DNA of 64,000 nt from Sedimenticola_A sp040506425 (GCA_965224515.1 OZ245051.1:2108001-2172000), one strand, 5' to 3'. Counted from the stretch's first letter, positions 8,986 through 17,476 are shown. Program-made: numbers and translations. Notes: generated by a model from the sequence alone, not told the origin.

Positions 8986-10611
8986 TCAGGTTCTGAACTG
9001 CCCGATCATCTGCCGCAACTGCTCGGTGATTCCGTTGAGGCGGTTGTTCTCCTCGTTGATCTGGTTCGCCCCTTCGGCAGAGCGTTCTGCCTCATGGCTG
9101 ATGTTCATCACGTTGCGGCTGATCTCTTCAGATACCATGGACTGCTCTTCCGAAGCGGTTGCGATCTGAACATTCACTTCGTTGATGTGTGCTACCGAGT
9201 GAGTGATATTGCTTAGTGCCGAGCCGGCCTCTGATGCCTGGTCAGCTGACTTTTCCGCCCGCTTCCGGCTCTCGGCCATCACCTCCACGGCGCTGTGGGA
9301 TCCTGTCTGCAGACGTTCGATCATATCCTTGATCTCCTGGGTTGCATCCTGGGTTCTGCCTGCCAGGGCTCTCACTTCATCTGCCACCACGGAGAATCCC
9401 CGTCCCGCTTCACCTGCACGAGCCGCCTCAATGGCTGCGTTGAGAGCCAGCAGGTTGGTCTGCTCCGAGATGCCCTGAATCACATCAACGATTGCGCCGA
9501 TACTGTCGCTCTCCCGCTGCAGTTGCTCGATAGTCGCAGAGGCGTCACCAATTTTGCTTGAAAGCTGGTCGATATCCTGGATGGTCCGTTCGACGATGGA
9601 CTGACCGTGCAAGGCGTCTTTATCCGCACTGGTGGCTGCATCAGCGGCCGCATGGGCGTTTGCAGAGATCTCTCTTATGGTAGCGGTCATCTGGTTGATG
9701 GCGGTGGCAACCTGCTCAATCTCCTGCTGCTGGGTGAGTACCCCGTCACGGGTGGAGCCGATCACTTCGGTCAGTTTGTCCGTTGCAGAGCCCAGGTTAT
9801 CGGAAGCATGGCTGACACTGATCAGTTCGCCCCGCAGGTTCTGGCGGATCGCTTCAGCTGACTTTCCGATGGTTCCCAGTTCATCGTTTCTGTTTTCCTC
9901 GATAGAGTGTGAGAAATCACCCTCCGCCATGCTCTGCATGTTTTTCGCCAGCCGATTGGCCGGGCTGGTGATCTGAATTTGGATAAAGTAGAGATAGGCA
10001 CCCAGGGCGATCAGGGTGGCGAGCAGAATCAGTACGATGCCGTAGGAGATGGATGAGTAGGTCTTGGTTATCTCACTGTCACCCTGCACTGCAAGGTGTG
10101 CGAGTATCTTGTCTGCAGATGCTTCGAGCAGTTTGGTGGGTTTACGGTCTATACCCCTTACCGCCCTGTCTCCCATCCTTGGATCGAATTCGTTCTGTTT
10201 GAATATCTCCAGGCCCTTGCGGTAGGCAGCGCCCATCTCCCGGTGCTGTGAAAGAAACTGCTTCAGTCCCAGGCTCTGGTCATCGCCTTGGAATGTTGCC
10301 AGAAGTTGTTCTCCATCTTCCTGGATCTTCGATTCCAGTTTGAGGAAACTGTTCCAGTACTTATCCAGATCCTTGGGGTCGTGGCCGCGCAGAAGGACGT
10401 TCTTCCACTCCTGAACCTGTCGTTTGAAATCCACTGCCAACTGCCGGGTGGCTCTTTCTCGGTGAGCATCCTCCAGCAGAAGATGCTCAAAGCCAACCAG
10501 GGTGGAGTGGGTGGTCCATAAGCCGGTAAAAGCGGTGCCGATAACGATGAGGGTGCCAATTGCAGCTATGGCCAGTAACTTGTTGCGTATGCTGTCAGTG
10601 AGCCAGCGCAT
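8986..10611 (-). CDS. Methyl-accepting chemotaxis protein
   Basis: A second 541-residue chemoreceptor, read towards the tandem array. It has an N-terminal membrane segment (about residues 11-31) and a periplasmic helical region containing WKNVLLRG and an RGIDRKPT element near residue 152. A second membrane segment (about 190-210), a HAMP domain and a signalling coiled coil follow. The tip reads EQTNLLALNAAIEAARAG followed by GRGFSVVADEVR. It has no C-terminal pentapeptide for methyltransferase tethering and ends QMIGQFRT. The diguanylate cyclase gene 10642-11544 lies just upstream on the same strand, so the two may be co-transcribed. Confidence 0.93.
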   Translation of the reverse strand: MRWLTDSIRNKLLAIAAIGTLIVIGTAFTGLWTTHSTLVGFEHLLLEDAHRERATRQLAVDFKRQVQEWKNVLLRGHDPKDLDKYWNSFLKLESKIQEDGEQLLATFQGDDQSLGLKQFLSQHREMGAAYRKGLEIFKQNEFDPRMGDRAVRGIDRKPTKLLEASADKILAHLAVQGDSEITKTYSSISYGIVLILLATLIALGAYLYFIQIQITSPANRLAKNMQSMAEGDFSHSIEENRNDELGTIGKSAEAIRQNLRGELISVSHASDNLGSATDKLTEVIGSTRDGVLTQQQEIEQVATAINQMTATIREISANAHAAADAATSADKDALHGQSIVERTIQDIDQLSSKIGDASATIEQLQRESDSIGAIVDVIQGISEQTNLLALNAAIEAARAGEAGRGFSVVADEVRALAGRTQDATQEIKDMIERLQTGSHSAVEVMAESRKRAEKSADQASEAGSALSNITHSVAHINEVNVQIATASEEQSMVSEEISRNVMNISHEAERSAEGANQINEENNRLNGITEQLRQMIGQFRT

Positions 10612-10641
10612 TAAATTGATCCCGTTCTGAGCAAGTAGTTA

Positions 10642-11544
10642 TCAGGTGTTATCTTCCGACCAGAGCACAACCTGGTTGCGCCCGTTTGCCTTGGCCGTGA
10701 GCAGAGCATGGTCTGCTTCACTAATAGCGTCGTTCGGCCCTGTTTCTTTAGTCATTTCGGTAGCGCCGAAAGAGGCGGTGATTCTGAAATCGGCGCCATT
10801 CTCTATCCCCATATCAGCCTCGGCAATCATTTTGCGCAGGCGCTCCATCAGTGGGCTGGCATTTTCCAACGGGGTGTCTGGAAGGCAGAGCAGGAACTCT
10901 TCACCCCCGAACCGGAAGATGGCGTCATACTTGCGCAACTGGTCGCGGCAGATTTCGGTGACCCGCCTCAATACATCATCACCCACCAGGTGGCCGAAGC
11001 GGTCGTTGACCTGCTTGAAGTGGTCGAGGTCGACCATGCAGATCACGCAGCGTGAGCTTGTACGCACTACCCGTTCGTATTCCTGGTTCAGCCGGTAGGT
11101 CATGGACTGACGGTTCCATATGCCGGTCAGATGGTCCACGGCGCAGATCTGGTTGACTATGGTGAACTGTAAATTACGCAGTTCAATTTTGAAGGAGAGG
11201 GAGAGGTCGGTGAATCCTGTGAAGTCCTCTGTGCTGATGCCATTACCCAGCCTGTGGGTTTCAACGAGATAACTGGCCTGCTGGTGGAGTTCCTTATGGA
11301 GTTTCTCTATTTTATCCAGGGCGGGATACTCACCGAGCATCTCCTTGCCGCCACTGTATAGCCAGGTACCGAAGCCGCACTGTTGGAATGCGTTGGATTC
11401 CAGGTCGCCGGGTTTAGCGTCTTCGTCGCTGCATATCAGGAGCTTATGGATGTGGTCTATCCAGATGAAGTGCTGGATGACCGCCTTGTCCAGATCCCTC
11501 ATCAGCTTGATGTTGTCCTGCAGAATGCCGCAACTTGTTTCCAT
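10642..11544 (-). CDS. Diguanylate cyclase with N-terminal zinc-sensing CZB domain (DgcZ-like)
   Basis: A 300-residue cytoplasmic enzyme, close in size and order to E. coli DgcZ (296 residues). The N-terminal CZB domain has the CGFGTWLYSG signature around Cys56. Likely zinc ligands are His25, Cys56, His83 and His87, which match the spacing of the DgcZ ligands. The C-terminal GGDEF domain (about residues 135-295) has an active GGEEF motif preceded by an RKYD product-inhibition site. In DgcZ zinc binding inhibits c-di-GMP synthesis; the same role here is inference. I chose the ATG at 11544, with GGGA six bases upstream, over an in-frame TTG at 11571. The enzyme sits directly upstream of a chemoreceptor gene. 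Confidence 0.88.
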   Translation of the reverse strand: METSCGILQDNIKLMRDLDKAVIQHFIWIDHIHKLLICSDEDAKPGDLESNAFQQCGFGTWLYSGGKEMLGEYPALDKIEKLHKELHQQASYLVETHRLGNGISTEDFTGFTDLSLSFKIELRNLQFTIVNQICAVDHLTGIWNRQSMTYRLNQEYERVVRTSSRCVICMVDLDHFKQVNDRFGHLVGDDVLRRVTEICRDQLRKYDAIFRFGGEEFLLCLPDTPLENASPLMERLRKMIAEADMGIENGADFRITASFGATEMTKETGPNDAISEADHALLTAKANGRNQVVLWSEDNT

Positions 11545-11725
11545 CAGAAATCCCGGTAGATCATATGACAACCGTTTCCAGTCGAGAGAATCCCGTCCGG
11601 TCAGGTATAACAGCTAATCATACAAAGGTAGCGGGGAAAAAGCTTGGGAGTGAAATTCCGGTTGGCCGGACCCAATCCTGCTGTGGATACGGCAGGTAAA
11701 GGGGCGGCTGGTGGAATCCTGGAGG

Positions 11726-11998
11726 TCAGGCCTGTTCCAGAAGGCCGGTCCCTTTTCTCTTCTGAGCCTGAAGTACGTGGAGCTCTTTCAGTAACCTGAG
11801 ACGATTTCCGCCCTCCGGTTCGTCATCAATGCGGCTGCGTAGCCGGCTCTCCTTAGCATCGATCGCCTCCAGGATATGCTTTAGGCTATTGTTGCGTCTG
11901 CGCTTCTGGCTCTTTTTGTTGTCGAGTAATTCATTGACTATGCGGGCTATTTTCATGGGGCGACCGATTAATTGTTCCGAAAGTATGTTCTGATTCAC
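11726..11998 (-). CDS. Small hypothetical basic protein
   Basis: A 90-residue protein with no recognised domain. It is rich in Lys/Arg/Glu and has a KKSQKRRRNN patch near residue 28, followed by a probable helical or coiled-coil segment. The open frame starts with GTG at 11998 and has no obvious ribosome binding site. An internal ATG at 11956 would give a 76-residue form. It lies between the DgcZ-like gene and the EAL gene but is transcribed away from the latter. Reality of the gene is likely but not certain. Confidence 0.5.
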   Translation of the reverse strand: MNQNILSEQLIGRPMKIARIVNELLDNKKSQKRRRNNSLKHILEAIDAKESRLRSRIDDEPEGGNRLRLLKELHVLQAQKRKGTGLLEQA

Positions 11999-12062
11999 AT
12001 TTCAGGCTACCTGATCAATGCGTCATTAAGATTACAGTGGGATTACGGGCTACTCTTACCTG

Positions 12063-12082
12063 TTCCGGAGCAGTTACCGGAA
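12063..12082. promoter_or_regulatory. Inverted repeat upstream of the EAL gene
   Basis: Perfect six-base arms TTCCGG and CCGGAA are separated by eight bases. The repeat lies about 110 bases before the EAL gene in the gap shared with the divergent small gene at 11726-11998. It could be an operator, but no known consensus is claimed. Confidence 0.3.
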
Positions 12083-12189
12083 TACGACAAGTAAAAAACT
12101 GCTGTTGTTAATATTATTAGAAATGGGGTGTTGTTGATGGTTTGCGCTTGTTTGGGCGGTGAACCGTCATCTTCAGGGGATTGGTTGAT

Positions 12190-13404
12190 ATGTTGAATGA
12201 CCTGGAAATAATCGAGGTGTCAAAAGGTTCTGTAATCTTCAGGGAGGGAGATGATGGTGACTGCGCCTACCTGGTGGAGTCGGGGCTGGTGGAGATTTCC
12301 ATGAACGACGGGGGAAAACAGGTGTTTCTCGGCAGCGTGACGCCGGGTGAACTGCTGGGTGAGATGGCTATCATTGATAATCAGCCCAGGAGCGCCATGG
12401 CAACAGCAGTCGAAGATGCACGGCTTCATGTTATCCGGCGTGACCAGATCAAGGACCGGGTGGAACAGCTCGACCCTGCCCTGAAGCATATTTTTCAATT
12501 GATGGCATACCGATTCAGAGACAATCTTGACAGTGTGCGCAGCAACAGCAGGCCCCCGGCAAAGCCAGGGCATTTCATCGATCCCGAGCTGAAAGGCCGG
12601 GCTGTGGAGAAGCTGCGCCTGGAAGCAGACCTGTGGGCTGCCGTGGACCGTGGACAGCTTAGCGTTTACTACCAGCCCATCATCAGCCTGGATGGCTCGG
12701 GTCTCGATGGATTTGAAGCGCTGCTGCGTTGGGAGCACCCCGAGCGGGGCATGGTGATGCCTGGTCTCTTTATCTGCCTGGCCGAGGAGACACCGCTGAT
12801 CGAGGGTATCGGTGAGCTGGTGATTGAACAGGTGGCCAAGGACTATTCCCGCATGCAGCAGGTTCTGGAGGATCATGGCGACAGGCGGCAGAGTCCATTT
12901 TATGTGGGGGTCAACGTCTCGGCCAAGCAGATTGACAGCCTGAGCCGGTTTCATCGCATAGCAGATATTGTCAATCGTGAAAATCTGCCAAGCGAGGCGA
13001 TCAAGCTGGAGATTACAGAGAGCCAACTGGTCGATACCGGCCCGGTGATGAAGTGGGTGCGCGAAGCCAAGTCTCATGGCTACAGAGTGGCCATTGATGA
13101 CTTTGGCACCGGCTACTCCAGTCTCTCCCACCTGCTGCATCTCAATGCGGATACCATCAAGATCGATCGCACCTTTGTGCGGGACCTGCTGCAGCATCAG
13201 CAGGCTGAGAGTATGGTCAGGGCCATTGTTTCCATCGCACGCTCATTCGAAATGGACATTGTTGCAGAGGGGATTGAGACAGAATCCCAGTTGGAACAGC
13301 TGACTCAACTCGGCTGTGACTATGGCCAGGGTTTTCTGATTGGACACCCGATGCCTTTTGACGACCTGCCCCAATGGATGGACTCGAGAATCAAGCTGCC
13401 ATAG
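12190..13404 (+). CDS. Cyclic-nucleotide-binding EAL phosphodiesterase
   Basis: A 404-residue soluble protein joining a cyclic-nucleotide-binding (CRP-type) sensor to a c-di-GMP phosphodiesterase. The sensor's phosphate-binding cassette is intact (GELLGEMAI through PRSA, residues 53-69, with Glu58 and Arg67), so it should bind a cyclic mononucleotide. The EAL domain (about residues 140-400) has every catalytic and metal residue I can check: EALLRW (175-180), Asn in NVSAKQ, Glu in LEITES, IDDFGTG, Lys in IKIDRTF, AEGIET and the final Gln of YGQGF. The ATG at 12190 has AGGGGA nine bases upstream; the in-frame TTG at 12181 abuts that site and is unlikely. It probably lowers c-di-GMP in response to cAMP or a similar ligand. 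Confidence 0.93.
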   Translation: MLNDLEIIEVSKGSVIFREGDDGDCAYLVESGLVEISMNDGGKQVFLGSVTPGELLGEMAIIDNQPRSAMATAVEDARLHVIRRDQIKDRVEQLDPALKHIFQLMAYRFRDNLDSVRSNSRPPAKPGHFIDPELKGRAVEKLRLEADLWAAVDRGQLSVYYQPIISLDGSGLDGFEALLRWEHPERGMVMPGLFICLAEETPLIEGIGELVIEQVAKDYSRMQQVLEDHGDRRQSPFYVGVNVSAKQIDSLSRFHRIADIVNRENLPSEAIKLEITESQLVDTGPVMKWVREAKSHGYRVAIDDFGTGYSSLSHLLHLNADTIKIDRTFVRDLLQHQQAESMVRAIVSIARSFEMDIVAEGIETESQLEQLTQLGCDYGQGFLIGHPMPFDDLPQWMDSRIKLP

Positions 13405-13414
13405 CGGAGATAAC

Positions 13415-13903
13415 GTGCAACGACTTTTCATACTGCTGCCGGATACAGAAACCTGTAGCCAGGTCGTTGTTGAACTGCAGGGCCTTGGTGTAGCGAAGAG
13501 GCAGCTGCATGTAATCGCCAGTCTGAGTAAAACCGTGGATAACCTGCCGGTGGCGAATGTACTGCAGAAAACCGAGTTGATTCATGGCGTCATCAAGGGG
13601 CTGGTGATTGGGGGAATTGCCGGTTTGTCAGGCGGGTTGCTCCTGTTGAATTATCCACCGGCGGGCCTGGCAGTTGAAAACGCTGTTTTACCTGTTGCTG
13701 CTGCCGGAGGAGCGTTGATGGGTGCAGTGGTCTCTGCGCTGATATCCAGCCGTGAACATAATCGTCGACTCGACCCCTACCAGTCATCAATTGAGCAGGG
13801 GAAACTGTTGCTGCTGGCAGACGTGCCACGGCGTGATACTGAGAATATCAGGAACCTGGTCTGCCGGGGCCGGCCAGGTGTCCAGGTTGATCAGGCGGTG
13901 TAG
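13415..13903 (+). CDS. DUF1269-like glycine-rich membrane protein
   Basis: A 162-residue protein of the group annotated as DUF1269-like, which is uncharacterised. It starts with a short ferredoxin-like regulatory fold (RLFILLPDTE, a small strand-helix unit typical of the group). It is followed by two glycine/alanine-rich hydrophobic segments (about residues 60-80 and 92-113) and a soluble tail. I chose the GTG at 13415 because GGAG lies just upstream; an earlier in-frame ATG at 13340 would overlap the EAL gene by 65 bases. It sits 10 bases after the EAL gene and 9 before the receiver gene, which makes a three-gene operon likely. Confidence 0.75.
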   Translation: MQRLFILLPDTETCSQVVVELQGLGVAKRQLHVIASLSKTVDNLPVANVLQKTELIHGVIKGLVIGGIAGLSGGLLLLNYPPAGLAVENAVLPVAAAGGALMGAVVSALISSREHNRRLDPYQSSIEQGKLLLLADVPRRDTENIRNLVCRGRPGVQVDQAV

Positions 13904-13912
13904 GGTTACCAA

Positions 13913-14281
13913 ATGCCGAAGACAAAGAGAGCATTGGTCATCGAAGACAATGACAACAACATGGAGCTGATCAGCTTCATTCTCTCTGCCAGTGGTTACG
14001 AGGTTTTAAAGGCGGAGAACGGGTTGGCCGGGGTGCTGCTGGCCCGTGATCAGTTGCCGGACTTTATTCTTCTGGATATACAGCTGCCTGATATCAGCGG
14101 GGATGATGTTATCGCCCGTATTCGCGCCGATGAAAAGACCAAGGTTATACCGGTTATTGCCATGACTTCCTACTCCATGACGGGAGACAGGGAGCGTTTG
14201 CTTCAGGCCGGATGTGACGGCTATATCGAAAAGCCAATCAATCCTTCCCGGGTGGTTGAGCAGATAGAGAGCGTTATTTGA
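13913..14281 (+). CDS. Single-domain response regulator
   Basis: A 122-residue protein made only of a CheY-like receiver domain. The acidic pocket (VIEDND), the phosphorylatable Asp in FILLDIQLPD (about residue 54), the Thr/Ser of AMTS and the Lys of YIEKPI are all present. It has no output domain, so it must act by protein contact, like DivK or CheY. It is the last gene of the EAL / DUF1269 operon and is convergent with the broken kinase at 14370-15556, a possible phospho-partner (inference from position only). Confidence 0.88.
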   Translation: MPKTKRALVIEDNDNNMELISFILSASGYEVLKAENGLAGVLLARDQLPDFILLDIQLPDISGDDVIARIRADEKTKVIPVIAMTSYSMTGDRERLLQAGCDGYIEKPINPSRVVEQIESVI

Positions 14282-14369
14282 TTTCCTTGTGATCAGCCGC
14301 AGCGAGAATAAGAGATTTTTCGCACCACATCTGTACCCGCCCCCTGATCGCAAGTGCCCCCTGTGCACT

Positions 14370-14837
14370 TCAAGCCGCACCGACCTGTTCAGGCACCTGT
14401 CGCTGGGTGACCCTTGGGATGCGTAATCCAAATTGACATCCTTTGTCTGGCGTACACTCAACAAAGACGTCGCCAAGCAGAAGATTTCGGGTGATCTCAC
14501 GGGTCAGGTACAAGCCGAGACCTGTTCCGCCGGCCTTGATCTGTAAATGGCTGTCCAGGCGCTCAAAGGCTTCGAACAGGCGTCCCATGTCTTCAGCCGC
14601 TATTCCTATGCCTGTGTCGGTGACGGTTATCTCAACCTTGTCTGTTGAGGCGATTGCACTGATTGTCACGCTGCCCTTTTCGGTGAATTTTATTGCATTG
14701 CTCAGGTAATTGAGCAGGCACTGGGTGAGTCTTCGTCTGTCAGTGCTGAGCGATACATCGGCGGGAAGGTTGAGATGCAGATCAAGACCCTTCTCATTGA
14801 GCATGGGCTGTACACTCTGCACCGCCTCTTTTATCAC
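14370..14837 (-). CDS. Histidine-kinase ATPase domain, 3' half of a frameshifted gene
   Basis: The 155-residue frame holds a complete HATPase_c domain: N box (NYLSNAIKF), G1 box (DTGIGI) and G2 box (GGTGLGLYL). It has no dimerisation or sensor part. The frame opens with a GTG that overlaps the stop of the upstream half by four bases (GTGA), with no ribosome binding site. Reading back past that GTG, the frame stays open and continues NLPSEFELGDVIKEAV. This is exactly the linker expected to follow the SGRVE that ends the conserved part of the other half. It is therefore most likely the C-terminus of one 394-residue protein split by a one-base loss, not an independent gene. Confidence 0.7.
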   Translation of the reverse strand: MIKEAVQSVQPMLNEKGLDLHLNLPADVSLSTDRRRLTQCLLNYLSNAIKFTEKGSVTISAIASTDKVEITVTDTGIGIAAEDMGRLFEAFERLDSHLQIKAGGTGLGLYLTREITRNLLLGDVFVECTPDKGCQFGLRIPRVTQRQVPEQVGAA

Positions 14838-15556
14838 ATCACCCAGTTCAAACTCTGATGGAAGGTTTCAACCCTGCCGGATTCTATTTTAGAGATATCG
14901 ATGATGTCACTGATCAGCGCCAGCAGATGCTGGCCTGCATGGTTTATCCGCTTGGTATAGTCCAGCTGTTTTTCGTTCAACTCACCGGTCATGCCCTGGG
15001 CCATGACGTCGGAAAAGCCGATTATCGAGTTGAGAGGGGTGCGCAGTTCATGGGATACGGAGGCAACAAACATCGATTTTAGCCGGTCCAGTTGCTGAAG
15101 CTGCCTGTTGGCATCTGCAAGGGACTTGTTTGTATCGGCAAGTTCCAGGGTCCGCTCCTCCAGGTCACACCGGGTAGAGAAGAGTTCCAGGTGGTTGCGT
15201 ACCCGGGCCAGAACCTCTTCACGCTGAAAGGGCTTGGTGATGAAATCAATACCACCGCATTCGAAGCCTTTAATCCGGTCTTTCACTGCATCCAGCGCAC
15301 TGATGAAGATAACAGGAATATCTTTGGTGGCATTATCTGCCTTCAAACGGCGGCAGACTTCGTAGCCGTCGATACCGGGCATGCGTATGTCCAGCAGTAT
15401 CATCTGGGGCAGCTTGGATTGAATCGAGACCAGGGCCAGTTCGCCACTGTTTGCCGGGCGCACCTGGTAACCCTCCGAGAGAAGTAGTTCCGAAAGCAGT
15501 TTCAGGCTTGCGGGGGTGTCGTCTACGATAAGAATCTCTTCGTTATGTTTGCCCAT
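14834..15556 (-). CDS. Receiver-HisKA protein, 5' half of a frameshifted hybrid kinase
   Basis: A 240-residue frame with an N-terminal receiver domain (LIVDDT, phospho-acceptor Asp56 in LLDIRMPG, Lys108 in TKPF). A short coiled-coil linker follows, then the HisKA dimerisation domain with His169 in SVSHELRTPLN. After SGRVE the frame runs into a non-homologous tail and stops. Together with the ATPase half at 14370-14837 it would form a standard receiver-first (RR-HK) cytoplasmic kinase. As it stands, this half could be phosphorylated on Asp56 but has no ATPase of its own. It is convergent with the lone receiver gene at 13913-14281. Confidence 0.75.
   Translation of the reverse strand: MGKHNEEILIVDDTPASLKLLSELLLSEGYQVRPANSGELALVSIQSKLPQMILLDIRMPGIDGYEVCRRLKADNATKDIPVIFISALDAVKDRIKGFECGGIDFITKPFQREEVLARVRNHLELFSTRCDLEERTLELADTNKSLADANRQLQQLDRLKSMFVASVSHELRTPLNSIIGFSDVMAQGMTGELNEKQLDYTKRINHAGQHLLALISDIIDISKIESGRVETFHQSLNWVM
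14861..14870 (-). other. Probable one-base frameshift in the hybrid kinase gene
   Basis: On the coding strand the sequence GTTGAAACC codes V-E-T and leads to a premature stop. Adding one A to the AAA run (TTT at 14866-14868 on the plus strand) restores V-E-N-L-P-S-E-F-E-L-G-D and joins the two halves. The site is a homopolymer, so either a real mutation or a sequencing error would explain it. Confidence 0.7.
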
Positions 15557-15705
15557 GACTTAATTGCTTCTTCATCCAACCCCAGATGAGTGCGTAGGGA
15601 TTCACTGATCTTTTTTCTGGTCAAGGGGTACGTTGGCCAAGTCAAAGTAGAGACCCCGTTCGGCTTTGTCCAGTATATCAGGGACTAAGACATCCCTAAC
15701 AAATA

Positions 15706-15722
15706 GACTATCATCGATAGTC
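15706..15722. promoter_or_regulatory. Palindrome upstream of the hybrid kinase
   Basis: Arms GACTATC and GATAGTC are perfect and are separated by three bases. The palindrome lies about 150 bases before the kinase start in a 262-base non-coding gap. It may be an operator; no matching regulator was identified. Confidence 0.3.
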
Positions 15723-15818
15723 AGGACTCTCTGGGACATCAGAACCCCAAGCGGGTAACTCTACCCAATGATATAGCACACGTGTGTTGATTTTGGGTGA
15801 GCGCTACCGGTCGTTCAT

Positions 15819-17363
15819 TTAATACTGTTTTCTCCCTTCCTCATCCGGCTGGATACGCTTTGGGTTGGGGACTGGCGGGCAGCGCACGTCCAGTGCAACC
15901 GAGGGCCCGTCAGCGGTAACGATGCGTGCATGGCGGCGCAGCAGCTCCCTCGGTGAACGTACGCCGCAGGAGTGAGCGATGATACCCACCTCGTACTCCA
16001 GGTTGCGGATGTAGTTGGCTACCCGCTCAGCCTTCACCTCAGGCACCAGTCCCTTCTGCAGGTCGGGGTCGTGGGTGGTAATGCCCGTCGGGCAGGTGTT
16101 CTTGTTGCACTGGAGGGCCTGGATACAGCCCAGGGAGAACATGGGGCCACGGGCGGAGGTGACGAAGTCGGCACCCACACACATGGCCCAGGCGATATCC
16201 GCCGGGGTGATCAGTTTGCCGGAGGCGATGACGGTTACCCTGTCTCTGAGACCGTGTTCGTTGAGCTTGTCCACCAGCATGTAGAGGCTCTCGCGAAGAG
16301 ATAGCCCGACAGCGTCGATCAGGGGCATGGGCGCAGCCCCGGTGCCGCCGTCGCTGCCGTCCAGGGTGATGAAGTCGGGGCAGTACTCCATGCCCATATT
16401 GTTAACCTCGCGAAACAGCATATCCAGCCAGTGGGGGCCGCCCACCACGCACTTGAAGCCTACGGGCTTTCCGGTTGTCTCGCGCACCCTGTGGATCATT
16501 CTCAGCAGGTCGGCGTTGCAGTTGATGTCCGGATGGCGGTTGGGGCTGATGGCATCCTGGCCAAGGGGAATGCCCCTGATCTCTGCGATCTCCTCGGTCA
16601 CCTTTCCACCGGGCAGTATGCCGCCTTTACCGGGTTTGGCGCCCTGGCTCATCTTTATCTCGAACATCTTCACCGCGTCGTGGGCAGCCACCTCTTTCAG
16701 CTTTTCGTCGCTGAGGTTACCTTCCAGGTCCCGCACACCGTTCTTCGCTGTGCCGATCTGGAAGACGATATCGGCGCCGCCTTCCAGGTGATAGGGGGAT
16801 AGTCCCCCCTCACCGGTGTTCATCCAACTGCCGGTGGCTTTGGCTCCCATGGAGAGTGCCAGTACAGCGGGTTTGGAGATAGCGCCGTAACTCATGCCCG
16901 AGATGTTGAACAGGGAGTCAGTGGTGTAGGGTTTGGGACAGTGTTGTCCGATAGTGATCGGCTCCGGGGGTACCGCATCCTGGCCCAGGGTGGGAAAGGG
17001 ACAGTTGACGAAGAGCACCGAGCCGGGTCTGCGTATATCGCGGGTCGAACCGAACGCCACGGTGTTGGGCAGGTTTTTTCCGGCACGGTAGACCCAGGAG
17101 CGCTGGGCCCGGTTAAAGGGCAGTTCCTCGCGGTCCATGGCAAAGAAGTACTGGCGAAAGAACTCGCCCAGGTGTTCGAAAAAATAGCGGAAGTGACCGA
17201 TCACCGGGTAGTTGCGACGCAGGGCCGTTTTCTGTTGGGTGACGTCGTAGATGTAGGTGACGATGACGGCGATGATCAGTGCGACAAAGATGAATATCGC
17301 GATCGCTGTGAATATCTCCAATACACCAAAAAGAAATGCCTGCATACCGCTGCTGGAATCCAT
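15819..17363 (-). CDS. Membrane-anchored FMN-binding glutamate synthase family protein
   Basis: A 514-residue protein with one N-terminal membrane segment (about residues 12-35), followed by a domain like the FMN and glutamate-synthase core of GltB. Conserved features include MSYGAIS, the GGLSPYHL segment, GAKPGKGG, GSDGGTGAAP, and a Cys-rich stretch with C(x)5C and SCGV near residues 420-470. It lacks the glutaminase domain and the FAD subunit of true glutamate synthase, and no gltD lies nearby, so the electron donor and real substrate are unknown. A very good AGGAGGAG site precedes the ATG. It stands alone on the minus strand, after the palindrome at 17477-17551. Confidence 0.88.
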   Translation of the reverse strand: MDSSSGMQAFLFGVLEIFTAIAIFIFVALIIAVIVTYIYDVTQQKTALRRNYPVIGHFRYFFEHLGEFFRQYFFAMDREELPFNRAQRSWVYRAGKNLPNTVAFGSTRDIRRPGSVLFVNCPFPTLGQDAVPPEPITIGQHCPKPYTTDSLFNISGMSYGAISKPAVLALSMGAKATGSWMNTGEGGLSPYHLEGGADIVFQIGTAKNGVRDLEGNLSDEKLKEVAAHDAVKMFEIKMSQGAKPGKGGILPGGKVTEEIAEIRGIPLGQDAISPNRHPDINCNADLLRMIHRVRETTGKPVGFKCVVGGPHWLDMLFREVNNMGMEYCPDFITLDGSDGGTGAAPMPLIDAVGLSLRESLYMLVDKLNEHGLRDRVTVIASGKLITPADIAWAMCVGADFVTSARGPMFSLGCIQALQCNKNTCPTGITTHDPDLQKGLVPEVKAERVANYIRNLEYEVGIIAHSCGVRSPRELLRRHARIVTADGPSVALDVRCPPVPNPKRIQPDEEGRKQY

Positions 17364-17476
17364 GATCTCCTCCTGGTTTCAGATTGGAGGCGCCGGTCTC
17401 TCCGGACAGTACGCCAATGCACTATTGGGCCATGCTATAAAGCTTAGACGGTATTTGGGAATTCGCTTAGGGTTTC

